Assembly: GCA_021399445.1 (NCBI GenBank)
Contig: JAJTUQ010000008.1
Span: 1 to 64,000, forward strand
Direction: 5' to 3'
Source: Xylogone sp. PMI_703
Taxonomy: Eukaryota; Ascomycota; Leotiomycetes
DNA length: 64,000 bases
Both the position numbers and the translations under genes were made by a program. The notes beneath the pieces were generated by a model. It searched no databases, was not told the origin of the DNA, and saw only the letters and a list, made by a program, of their open reading frames with translations. Positions within the stretch are counted from its first letter, which is position 1. Each line of letters starts with the position of its first letter. This document shows, piece after piece, positions 34,851-44,957 of this stretch.

Positions 34851-35315
34851 ATGGATACCCTACCGCTGGACTCTGACAAAATAAAAGTGCTCTGTTGCTT
34901 TTGGTTTGGCTGGTTATTTTTGGCAAAGTTACGACGTATCTCCGCTGCGTTGGATGAGAGCTACATCTATGGTTCTTACGGTCTCTACCCCTTTGCTGTT
35001 TTTGTGTATGAGTAACTTAATAGGTGTTGAAAGGAGTTCTGTTGTACAGCCTTTGTCTAAGTATACATGTAGGTAAAAGGAATACACAGTTTATATCCTG
35101 CGAAGTCTTAGGTGGGGGTTGTGACTAAAAAGATGAATTGAAATTATGGTGCTCGGATTTTACGATTCCATATATTGATCACTCTTTTCTTTAAGCCATC
35201 CTTTGAATGGCCCATTCACAGCTGTATCCGGTGGTTGTAAAGTGCTGATGAATTCAGCCCTCTCGACACAGATGGGTGCTAAACCACAGTTCCGTCAGTC
35301 TACTGATACCCTAAA
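34851..35315. other. intergenic
   Basis: No feature recognised between the SAT4-like stop and the next candidate start. Confidence 0.4.
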
Positions 35316-35410
35316 ATGATTGTCAAGCTCTACTTCTTCGCTCTTGTAACCCATTCTTTCCCTGTCTCCGCTGTTGGCACCGTCTCCTTTAACCCAGACA
35401 CGCAACTACA
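35316..35410 (+). CDS. possible first exon of a secreted protein
   Basis: ATG at 35316 begins a 31-residue peptide with a convincing signal sequence (MIVKLYFFALVTHSFPVSA) followed by VGTVSFNPDTQLQ. A GTAAGA donor directly follows at 35411. No downstream exon in a compatible frame was found before the HET gene, so this may be a truncated gene or a chance start. Confidence 0.25.
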
Positions 35411-35880
35411 GTAAGATATGAAACAAACCCTGTCACTGTAAAGTATAATTTTAAAAGAGATCTTTAATATAAACTTCCCGTCTTAAAACTTTCATAGTAT
35501 TCTCAGGCTGTAAGGTAATAATATGAAAAATAAGGCCACCCATCGGTGCTAACCCGTTGTGGGAGCCGTGGGGAAGTAGTGGAACATTCCCGTCGGGAAG
35601 GACCGGCCCGAGTCGATCTACACGATAGGCAACAGCGAACACACGAGCCTCGCTAAGTCTACAAGGTGCTTCTGATGATGTAAAATAAGCCGCTTCATTA
35701 ACATACACTATCCGACTTCTAATGAAGCTAAATCGCCCTTGATCAATGATCTTGTGTCTGTCGTTTGATAATTATTATTTTTAGGACAAGAGACCCAGAA
35801 TTCTCCACGGCGCATTTCCGCCTCGGACCGAACAGACAGCTTCCAATACTGGATTGCAAATCTGCTTTCAATCACTGGAA
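35411..35880. other. intergenic
   Basis: No supported exon. A minus ORF at 35451-35708 has no motif. Confidence 0.35.
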
Positions 35881-37905
35881 ATGTCGAGTAGTCACGAAAA
35901 CCCAGGCGATACGCGCCACTCTCTTCTCAAAATCAGCTCTCGACATTCAAAGACCATATCCCATTTGATTGATATTCAATCAAGCCAAATGGAACAAGAA
36001 AAATCTTTAGAGTTTATCAAAAATCTTGAATGCCTTTATTTTTGGAAGTCTCATAAACATCATCAACGATGGTCTGAATCTAAAAAAAAACCTTTATTGC
36101 GACGGCAGCGAATCAATGCTTTCAATGAGACTCGATATGTCGCTCTCTCATACACCTGGGACCCATCACCACAGGAGCAGGATATTCAATCTGGAGGTTA
36201 CGTGGTGCAGCCCAGTAGCGCAAACCAACCCCAGCCATCCAGCGTGAGAAATGGTGTCTTCAAACGGGCGAGGAGATATATGGATTATGTCAATTCAAAG
36301 TATCTCTGGATCGACCAGCATTGTATCGAACAACGCGAAGGAAGGGCGAAGGAAACAGGAATGCAAGCAATGGATTTGGTGTACAGTTTGAGCAAGTATC
36401 CAGTTGCTCTGCTTTCCCGGCCTATCAGGTCATCCGATGAGCTCCGGCTCCTAGTCCAGATTCTCAAAGGACGACTCGCGAGGGAATGTTTTGGTGGGTT
36501 TGAGCTTTCCGCAGGAACATCGCTAGAGCGGGCTTTAAGAGCGATGCAACTCTTGAAAGATATTATTTCGGATCTATGGTGGAGCAGAGGCTGGACATAT
36601 CAGGAAAACTACCGAGCCTCTACAAGAATGACGCTCCTTATACCCCACCCTAGGTCATTAGACTATGAGGTCCTTCAAGTTCCGGACTTTCTGCTCGGCA
36701 CTCTGAGGGGCGAGTTATGCATCAAGTCTGTAAACTTTCATGAAGAGGCCACCAAACTCTGTTTGGCATACCAAAGTCAGCGACCACTAAATACGCTGTG
36801 CAAGAGTGTGCTAGAAAGAGCAGGCAAATATACAGTTCTGCTTCAAACCCAGGATGCTGATGGTAACAAGCTATCGCCAGAATCGATGTCGCCAACTATC
36901 ATTTCGGATATAACGAACAGGCAACTTACACAGGTCTGGGACTATCTATCTATTATTGCCAATTGCTGTCAGTATTCTGTCCGTTTGGACAGCATAGACC
37001 TTAGAGAAAAGGGACATAGTCTAAATCTGTCAATTCTAGCGCTCTATCTTCTAAATGGAGAAATTCTTTCGAATGATCCTGATAATAGAGTCGACGTTTT
37101 ATCTGCGCGAACTTCAAATATTGCTAAATACTTACAGATGCAATCTTTCAAAGGGCTGGCTTCTCCTTTTCTAGATAAAGGCCTTACTTTTAATAAAAGC
37201 TGCCGATTTATCAATGCCAGACTTACACGAAAAGGCATTCAAACGAAGGGCCATTTATGGAGACTTGATAAGCTAATTTTTAGCAGATCTTTTCCAGGTA
37301 GGCTCCCGTATGAGCAGGATTCAGAACACGGCTTGGAACGTAGGGTGCGCCGAAGATTACGACAACTTGTGAACGAGCTCGATGACAGTGGCTGCAAATC
37401 TCTATCTGAACAACTAGATCAATTTCTACAAGAGGATTACAAGTCTAGCACTAATAGGACATTTGCAAAGAATTGGAAAGATTTGATGGCTAGAACCATC
37501 GTAGATGCTATCGACGATGGAAAAATACTCTGCGCTGCAAGTTTGATGAATCAAAGACAAAGGTATAAAGACGGTGGTGCCATTTTTATTCTTGAAGGCG
37601 TTGGAGATAATGGAACAAGTGAAAACAGCGATGGAAGTCAAAGTCATGGATGGGCATTCAAGGAACGAGTCTTTGTATTCACGTCATCACAGCCTAGAAG
37701 AGAACGTACAGAAACATCAGACTCTAATGATATAGACAGGCATGTTTCCTTGATAGTCGACTCCCCTGATCTAAGAGTACGACCTTATTCTCCGAAGATG
37801 CCACGGTTATTTACGAAGCGTTGGATCCATGGCTTGTGTTTCTTTGATGGATATCCTCGAAGGAGGGTTGTATTTCCTTGGCCTACCTCCCTAAGGGGCT
37901 TGTGA
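35881..37905 (+). CDS. HET-domain (heterokaryon incompatibility) protein, 674 aa
   Basis: Intronless ORF; ATG 35881 is the first in frame. The N-terminal third carries the HET motifs in order: YVALSYTWDP at about residue 82, YLWIDQHCIEQ at about 140, a helix MQAMDLVYSLSKYPVALL, and WWSRGWTYQENYRAS at about 235. The remainder is a long helical region with no recognised partner domain. HET proteins trigger growth arrest or cell death when incompatible strains fuse, and the domain is distantly TIR-like. The gene is complete and undamaged in a region where many neighbours are broken. Its trigger cannot be inferred. Confidence 0.85.
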   Translation: MSSSHENPGDTRHSLLKISSRHSKTISHLIDIQSSQMEQEKSLEFIKNLECLYFWKSHKHHQRWSESKKKPLLRRQRINAFNETRYVALSYTWDPSPQEQDIQSGGYVVQPSSANQPQPSSVRNGVFKRARRYMDYVNSKYLWIDQHCIEQREGRAKETGMQAMDLVYSLSKYPVALLSRPIRSSDELRLLVQILKGRLARECFGGFELSAGTSLERALRAMQLLKDIISDLWWSRGWTYQENYRASTRMTLLIPHPRSLDYEVLQVPDFLLGTLRGELCIKSVNFHEEATKLCLAYQSQRPLNTLCKSVLERAGKYTVLLQTQDADGNKLSPESMSPTIISDITNRQLTQVWDYLSIIANCCQYSVRLDSIDLREKGHSLNLSILALYLLNGEILSNDPDNRVDVLSARTSNIAKYLQMQSFKGLASPFLDKGLTFNKSCRFINARLTRKGIQTKGHLWRLDKLIFSRSFPGRLPYEQDSEHGLERRVRRRLRQLVNELDDSGCKSLSEQLDQFLQEDYKSSTNRTFAKNWKDLMARTIVDAIDDGKILCAASLMNQRQRYKDGGAIFILEGVGDNGTSENSDGSQSHGWAFKERVFVFTSSQPRRERTETSDSNDIDRHVSLIVDSPDLRVRPYSPKMPRLFTKRWIHGLCFFDGYPRRRVVFPWPTSLRGL

Positions 37906-38784
37906 TCGGTGGAGCGAGAAGAGCTGGGCTGATGACCAAGTCTTTTGTTGCATATCTTAGTTAGAATAGGCCATCTATCTAATCCTGCAATTTCCTTCAA
38001 AAACTCCTACCTCCTGCCTCCTGCTATCTTAGCATGCTAGGTTGATGAGCGTATCTTCACATCCGCATAACCTGGGGGAATTCGCTGGGACACAGCACAG
38101 AGTCAGTGGTGGTATAAAGCAATGTAGAAGACGTTTAGAACCTAGCCTCACCGTCCGCATGGCGGAGAGCATGACTTCATGGTGTGGTTGCGCTATTTAA
38201 CAGTAATGATCGTAGTTATCTTGTCCAATACGTCCCTCGTCGCTATGACGCCTTTTCTAGACTTCAACTGCTACCTGTAGGTTTGTCTTGGCAGTTGGTG
38301 CAAGTCCGGTATTAGCATATCTTCATCAAATCATCGACGAGCTGGGTCGCAGTGGAGAATGTTTCACTGTTTGAATCTCATATCTGGTCATTTCATTGCT
38401 TCTCCACGAATAGTATGTATCTTACGATAGCGCTCAAGTTAGCTATCTTGGAATTGATTCACATCTTGATTTACACATATTTTGGTAGCGTAATGTGAAA
38501 GAAGTTGGAGTGTCAGGAAATGATATATCCAGTTAAGTGAGTTGTGGTAACCGAGCTCATTTTTGTCATGGAGATGGCAATCGATGAAATCACGTGATCA
38601 AAAATTCTTCGCCTTCTTATATTACTGCATCAGCCAGTTTTATTTGACCAATCAGGTACGGTGAGTCACTTTTGGCGCCTGCTTTTCTTGTCTGGTTTTG
38701 TCACTACCTCGTTTCTGGTTTCATTTTGTCGTCCATCCAAGCACCAGATTTAATGTCGTCCTTGCTCTTACAGCGTCGCAGATC
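37906..38784. other. intergenic
   Basis: No gene seen. Short + strand ORF 38672-38869 overlaps the left inverted arm described next. Confidence 0.4.
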
Positions 38785-39008
38785 AGGTTCAGAATCTGGC
38801 CTTCATCCCTTGTTTGGCAGTGCACATTTCGTACCTTCCAGGTCAAAAATAACTCTCTTCGGGGGTTAAAATAAGGCCTGAAATGACGGCACTTTCAGGC
38901 TGTGGCAAATTTGGGACGATGTTTTCAAGGCACTTTATGCAGCTACGCAATTATGCACTGCTGCTGTGCAGCTCGATCGACGCCAGTTTAAGCTTAGATA
39001 ATCCGTAC
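38785..39008 (+). repeat. left arm of a large inverted repeat
   Basis: Reverse-complementary to 40588-40788 over about 200 bp: shared blocks include aggttcagaatctg, ctcttcgg-ggttaaaa, aaatgacggcactttcag, acgatgttttcaaggcacttt and agcttagataatccgtac. This arm carries an extra ~29 bp near 38945-38973. Confidence 0.8.
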
Positions 39009-39549
39009 AAGATTCGGACTTTAGTTGGTCATTAGAGGACAGTGAGATTGGGTTGGAGCCAGATTATGCTCCCCACCATTCGATGACAAGCGGTGAAGTC
39101 ACATTCCTATATAAGTTACGATAAGTTACGGTACGGTTAAGATTTTATTGGAGGATCACGTGATACGAGATCGCATTGCATCATCGGATAGGGCAAACTC
39201 GGGATATTATTTAATTGATCTTGTGGCAGGTGTGGTACGGTACTTGGGCTACTTTTGCTCTATGATTCCGAATATTTCAAATTGGGCGCTCTCAAATATC
39301 ACGTAGACGAAACCGAGAGGGATGGTTTTCAAGCCAAAGGCATAAGGGCAATGAGCCTCATGATTTACTCAAAAAAATTGGAATCTTTGCTGGTACTATA
39401 GCGACCTCTCCACCAAATTATGTTCTTTTAAGTATTGTCCTTTATCCTATATACCTTTGACATCCAACTAAGTTAATATCTTTAATAAATATTGTGAGCC
39501 GCAAGAGTTTAGCAGGAGTGGTGTTAGGAAGGAGACGTGGTTTCGCCAC

Positions 39550-39905
39550 AAAACATGCTCTTTGTACGTCAGGCGTAGAAACAACAAATGCAGATGCCAT
39601 TTCTCGATAGGAGTTGTTTGAGATGTTCAGGAATAGCTAAAGCACTGGACTTATGTAAAGTTATAGTGAATATTGAGGCGTGTGCAGATGTTGAGTTGCT
39701 GGAAGTCGAAGTACCCCTCATATTTCTCGGCACATCGGGATGGACGTTACAGAGGCTTCTAGAACGGCAGCAATACTACCAGGCTAAACCAAAGTTCTTG
39801 AAAGAAGCTTTATGGGCATGTATTCCCGCCAGAAGTAAAGACACACTATCATCATCTCTGTCGGTAAGAGTCAATTCAAAATATGTAAAAGAACGAGATA
39901 TCTAG
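39550..39905 (+). repeat. dispersed repeat copy B (partner of 1185-1510)
   Basis: Same orientation as copy A, with the Tc1/mariner-like end sequence degraded to 'atttctcggcacatcggga' at about 39721. It lies in the middle of the interval enclosed by the inverted arms. The 105-codon ORF here (39588-39905) is part of the repeat. Confidence 0.55.
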
Positions 39906-40215
39906 GTCCCACTATTATCCTTATATACAATAGATTGTGGCCACAAGAAGTCCTTCCTTTTTATCTACAATTTAGCCGGCCACATCCCTTGATCTCCATA
40001 TCATTTTAATAGACAGATTAACACTGGCCATCAACGTTGCAGAAGTGCCTAAATTCCCAGTGTTGTTAGATGGCTATTTAAACTCAGATATAACTAAATT
40101 TCTACGTACCAGGATATGTTGATTGTTCCAAGGCGCAGCGCCGTTGGTAAGTTGGTTCCAGGCACCCTGGGAGAAGTCGAGATGATTCTCGTCACAGGCC
40201 CGCCAGTTTTAACGT

Positions 40216-40246
40216 TATTTTTTTTATTTTTTTTTATTTTTCTTAG
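40216..40246. repeat. poly-T tract
   Basis: T-rich run interrupted by single A residues, inside the interval bounded by the inverted arms. Confidence 0.8.
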
Positions 40247-40587
40247 CAAGGTCCCCACTTGTTGCTGAGCGCCCGCGCAGTAGCTACTTGTCGAAACAAT
40301 GGTCCGATAAAGTGCGCCAACAGCCCTCGCTGCGCTGTCTATTGGCTCGTGTGGTTTAAATACTCTCCTGTTTTCTGTTGAATTGTATAGCTAATCTACC
40401 CATCTACTGTACGCCAAGGCTTTTTCGGCTGTTGGCTATTGTTGAAATTGAATATTTGAGTAGCGTCACCATAATATGTTAATGCTTTGTAGGCTCTGTA
40501 GGTTCTGTAGGCTTTATAGGCCAACGGCCGTTGGTTGGCTTAAAGGCTTGAAAATCAAATCAAATAAGTTACTCCACCTATGTACCT

Positions 40588-40788
40588 GTACGGATTATCT
40601 AAGCTCAAACTGGAGTCAATCGAGCTGCAAAAAGTGCCTTGAAAACATCGTTCCGAATTTCCTACAGACTGAAAGTGCCGTCATTTCTGGCCTTAGTTTT
40701 AACCCCGAAAAGAGTTGTTTTTGACTTGGAAGATACTGTACGAAATCCGGACTACCAAACAAGAGATGAAAGGTCAGATTCTGAACCT
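40588..40788 (-). repeat. right arm of the large inverted repeat
   Basis: Inverted partner of 38785-39008. Together the arms enclose about 1.6 kb without an intact gene, as in a non-autonomous or foldback DNA element. Confidence 0.8.
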
Positions 40789-41037
40789 AAGCTACGGTAA
40801 ACGTTCATGCTCCTTATCCAGCATTTCTAAGGCCGCAATCTGCTCCACTTCCAATGGGACAGCACACCGGCTAGATGCACAGCTGCGCAACACTATTCTA
40901 GACGCTACATCTTAAGGCCAATACTTTGAAAGCTACGATCATGGATTCGTTAATTGGACACAGTTTCCTTATCTCAATATCACTAGGCCAAATTAAAAAA
41001 AAATCATATATGGATACGCCGAAAACCCTCTGTCCCC

Positions 41038-42975
41038 TTAAGCAAGACGGTCGATATTCTTCTGTGAGGTCAATGGCTCAACGCCTATGACCAGCCCTCC
41101 ATCCTTCTCGGATTTATCAGAAGACTTGGTTCGCGTGACATCCGCACTATTCTCATCCCCACTCGCAACAGTCGGAAAGACGAAATTATTGAACTCTTTA
41201 ATGGATAATTTCTGACAGGAGACATTAGCAAATGATGTAACTCTAATTGTGAGAGTGATGCTCACGTTAATAAACATTTCATCAAGCTGTTCAAGGGTCC
41301 TGCCCTTAGTCTCCGGGACCACCAAGATAGCCCAAACAAACCCCATTAAACATAGACCCCCGAAGATGAAGCCGACCTGGAACCTCAGCTGTTAGAAACA
41401 TACTGCTTGCTGCCAAAGAATGTCACAACAAACGTACCTTTACACCAAGGTTTGCCTCATCAGTGTTGATTAAATATGGAAGAATAATATTAATAAGCAT
41501 AGTTCCCAACCAGCCTACACTTGTAGCTAGACTTTGGGTTCTAGATCGCAGTGCCGTGGAGGCAATCTCGGAGATGACGATCCACCCCACAGAACCCCAC
41601 GACCAAGTGAAAAAGAAACCATATAGACAACAGAATGCTACGAGCGATTTGCTCGAAGAGGTTAGGATCTGTTGTTCCTACAATCGCAACCATGAACATG
41701 CAGACGGTCTGAGCTGCCCCGCCCCATATTAAGATGATTCTTCTGCCGAGCCATCGAAGGGATGGGAACATAAGCAGAATTCCAGCTAGTTGGGTGGCTT
41801 GAAGGGTAATATTAGCCGTGAAGGCATCCTTCACTCCGGAGACAGTGAAGAAGTATGTTCCGTATCTAGTGGACGGAGGCCGGGTTAGTTAAGGTCGCGG
41901 GTCGGAGTACGGGCCGAATTGTACATACACGTTGATAAAAGAGGGTCCGGATAACACTTGCCATAACGCAACACCACATGCAATGTGAGTGCGTCTACGG
42001 TTTGTCCCTCTCAAGATGTCCTGATAGGAGGTAGAACGTTCCATTTCTCTCTCTAGTGCTACATGTGACGCAATCTCTTCGATTTCCTCTTGTACTCGCT
42101 GCTCTGGATATGCCCTTCCTCGTAGACGTCGGATCGACTCTGCAGCCTTCTCAGGCTTGTCGACCGTAAGCAACCACCCTTGACACGAAATGTGAGTGAT
42201 ATGTACCACCAATAAATGGCCAGTTACTTACGAGGTGTCTCTGGAAGCAGCCAAACACCGATGCCAATGACCAATGGGAAGAACATCTGCGTCAGTAGAG
42301 GTATTCTGTATGCCCAACGTGTTGTCATGGCGTGTGTCCTCTGGTCAATGCAAGCTCCGACTAATTGACCAATATTAATGCCCGTCTGGTAAAAGCCAAC
42401 CATCATTCCACGCAGTTGCACCGGCGACACTTCTGCATTATATACCGGGACGAAGTTTGACGCGTAACCTACACCACCTGCACGACATTAGCAATAGCGA
42501 TGCAAGACAACCACCGCCACGTGCTTACCTCCCAGGAAGATACGCCCCACATAAACAGCCGCAACGGCAGTTGAAGCGCACTGCATAATGGATCCAATCA
42601 AGGCAGTGAAGCCACCCAGGAACAATCCCACTCGACGGCCGAACCTAGATCCGATCCAGCCAGCCGACATGGAGGATAGAATCGCTCCAACGAGAACCAG
42701 GAGGTTGATAGCCTCCTGGGAGCTGGCCCTGATATTGTATGTCTGCGTCTTCTCATCGAGATAGCCATAATCTTTCAAGAAACTACCGCGTCAATCAGTA
42801 AAATATTCTTGCCCTCTCCCTCTCGACGCGTCTCTTCTCACGGTGTCATGGCCATGAATCCTCCAATCTCCCCAACATCGATCCCGAAGACAAGCGCACC
42901 TGACATGACAAACATGCAGGTCAGGATCATCTTGCCGATACTCCCGTAGGGAGTGTTCCCGTTGAACAAAGCCAT
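41038..42975 (-). CDS. MFS sugar transporter, 531 aa if intact; one frameshift
   Basis: Exons on the minus strand: 42842-42975, 42529-42782, 42232-42477, 41929-42178, 41438-41865, 41266-41376, 41038-41211; introns of 51-63 bp, all GT-AG. Start chosen at ATG 42975 because the upstream frame is closed. Family motifs are all present: VFGIDVGEIGGF in helix 1, GSRFGRRVGL (loop 2-3), PETPRWLL after helix 6, GFFFTWSWGSVGWIVISEI, and PETKGRTLEQLDEMF at the C-terminus, the sugar porter signature of PF00083. Exon 5 has one extra base near 41665, between VGTTDPN and LVAFCC; the summed exons are one more than a multiple of three, confirming it. It would import a hexose or related sugar at the plasma membrane if intact. 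Confidence 0.82.
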
Positions 42976-44019
42976 CGCGGAGAGAGCGGCGTTGCGGAAG
43001 ACTCTCTTTGCAATCAGTCAATTGCCTTACCTCTCCCGCGAGGAAGACGGGCTGATCGTCGAGTGGATTCGCGAGAAGCGATGGAAAAGAAGTGATGATG
43101 GAAGTCAAAGCCAATTTAGTTCGGCCGGAAAAGCTCCACTTATCTACCAGTAGTCTACTCATCTAGCGTGGTCAATGGTGGCGCGATCGTTGCTGGCTCA
43201 TGCCCGCTCAACATCTTCGCTTTGCAACTGCACGCGCCATGTTGCACAAAACGCGCATTATTGGCTGGCGGTCCACCGGCGGCGTTCCACCACCCTCAAT
43301 GCGGCGCAAGCGCAGCATCCGTCAATCGCGGCACTCCGGGACTGCAGTAGCGTCAGTTGCTCCCGGTCTTTGTTCCCGAACCGGACTCTACTTTGGCCAA
43401 CACAAGCGGACCCCTACGGCACTATCCGTATTAGCACTGGGATAGCCTGGGGCAACAAGGCTACTAGTTAATATTTGAGTAACGTTAGATTGCTCCCGCA
43501 CTTCAGGCGGAAGACGTGTAATGAGATAATATTTATAGAAAAGCAAAGATTGCCTCAAAAATATTCGGATATGCGATCTTTTGAGCATGATTCTTGCCTA
43601 GCGCTGCCTCGAGCCTGCCTCACGGGACCCGCATCCCCGCTCTACCCAACTAACCAGACTTGTGGTTTTCCCCCTCTTCCGTCAAACACGTCGCCTTTTC
43701 ACATGACAGACAAGACCGGCTACTTACTCACGAATGCCTTTTATTTGACAATTGTGAGGCAACTTAGGCAGCAAAATTTCCACTGTCCACCCCGGTTTCA
43801 GCCTCAATTGCCAGTTTGGTTGAGCTCACTAGGATGTGAATCCTTCATGGTTGGGCTCACGAGTGGAGGGATGTAAGTGGTGTTGTAGCTGCTATTTTCA
43901 TAGCCTTCATAGTTCCTTTCTTTTAACTACCTTAATTGCAGAAAACTACAGTGACTAATAAGCTAATTCACTTATCTAAGTAAACACATGCCCTCTCCTG
44001 TTAGCTGCTGAGAGTAATC
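42976..44019. other. intergenic
   Basis: Promoter region of the MFS gene, locally GC-rich at 43180-43400 with overlapping ORFs lacking motifs. An ORF at 43475-43876 is unrecognised. Confidence 0.4.
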
Positions 44020-44440
44020 ATGTTTCGAGGGTTCTTGAAATCGAAGCCCGAATCTGAGGTGTGCCCACCGCGGCCACCCTACCAGCCTACAGCAGGCTCG
44101 TCAGAGAACCCAACAGTACTCTCTCTCCAGCCAGGTTTTTGGTAAAACAGGTGATGAGCGGGCACAAAATGGCGATTTCATGGGGGCGATTGTGATGTAC
44201 GATGAGGCTCTACGTTTCACCCCAGAGGACTTAAACTTACTTTTGAGTCGATCTTTTGTACATACGTTAACAACGCCTCCTCGCCTGGATCTCGCACTGA
44301 GAGATGCGGATACGGCCATCAAATTTGCGCCAAAGGGTTGGCAGGCATGGTTGCAAAAGGGAGAAATACGTCTGAAAATGGGAGACATGGAAGAGGCGGA
44401 AGATGCTTTAGTCAATGCTGTTAGGTTTGCTGAATATTGA
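44020..44440 (+). CDS. small TPR-repeat protein, 114 aa
   Basis: Exon 1 44020-44058 (MFRGFLKSKPESE) and exon 2 44135-44440, joined over a 76-bp intron (GTGTGC...CCAG) that keeps the frame. The product reads GDERAQNGDFMGAIVMYDEA (first TPR), then an LALRDADTAIKFAPKGWQAW helix pair and KGEIRLKMGDMEEAEDAL (second/third TPR), with the usual small/aromatic pattern of fungal stress-type TPR proteins. It may be complete or the end of a larger TPR gene. Its last codons abut the truncated SAT4-like gene on the opposite strand, so the two meet at a rearrangement point. Confidence 0.55.
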
Positions 44441-44957
44441 GTAATTGGTTGTGACATGAGGATTCCAGCAGCTGCCAAGGATGCGAATATCCCAAAGCTT
44501 CTCAACAGGCGAACACTGAATAGAAGAAAAGGCCCGCAAATCCACATGATGAAGTTTAAGGAGAGGATAATAAACCAAAGCAATTGCATATGCCAACGTT
44601 CCGTAGATAGGCGTAGCAATATGATGGCGAAGGAGGTCTTGCTGATAGCCACAGCTATTATCGCGAAGAACTCTCCAATATAGCGTAGTTTTACTCCGAT
44701 TTTGAGCTCGTCCGGGGATGCATCGTAGACGTGTCCGCCGATGTCGTATTTGCAAGAAACGATCGTTAAGGCGGCATAAACCAGGAGGCAGGCCTGCTAG
44801 CCGTGATCAGTAACAGAATCATGGCTCGGCCGAAAGGCTAGCGTACCCACGGGAATGCCAGGGTATAGTCATCCCAGCCAAACATCCTGCCGTTTCTTCC
44901 TTTACAGACGAGCCGCAGTGTCATAAAGGCTAGGGAGACCGCTGCCATAGTGGCCAT
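44441..44957 (-). pseudogene. SAT4-like rhodopsin-domain gene, truncated and frameshifted
   Basis: Exon 1 44847-44957 (37 codons, ending GWDDYTLAFPW), intron 44794-44846 (53 bp, CTGAT branch), then exon 2 from 44793: a helix with ACLLVYAALTIVSC, KYDIGGHVYD, KLRYIGEFFAIIAVAISKTS and LWFIILSLNFIM. Near 44545 homology changes frame to IQCSPVEKLWD and GSCWNPHVTTNYSIFS, the next family motifs, then stops abruptly near 44440, where the sequence becomes the 3' end of the TPR gene. About half of the protein, including the last helices and the tail, is missing. Confidence 0.72.

Noticed and set aside
43168..43471. Three overlapping + strand ORFs upstream of the MFS gene
   Set aside because: They are composition-driven in a GC-rich promoter and have no motif or splice support.
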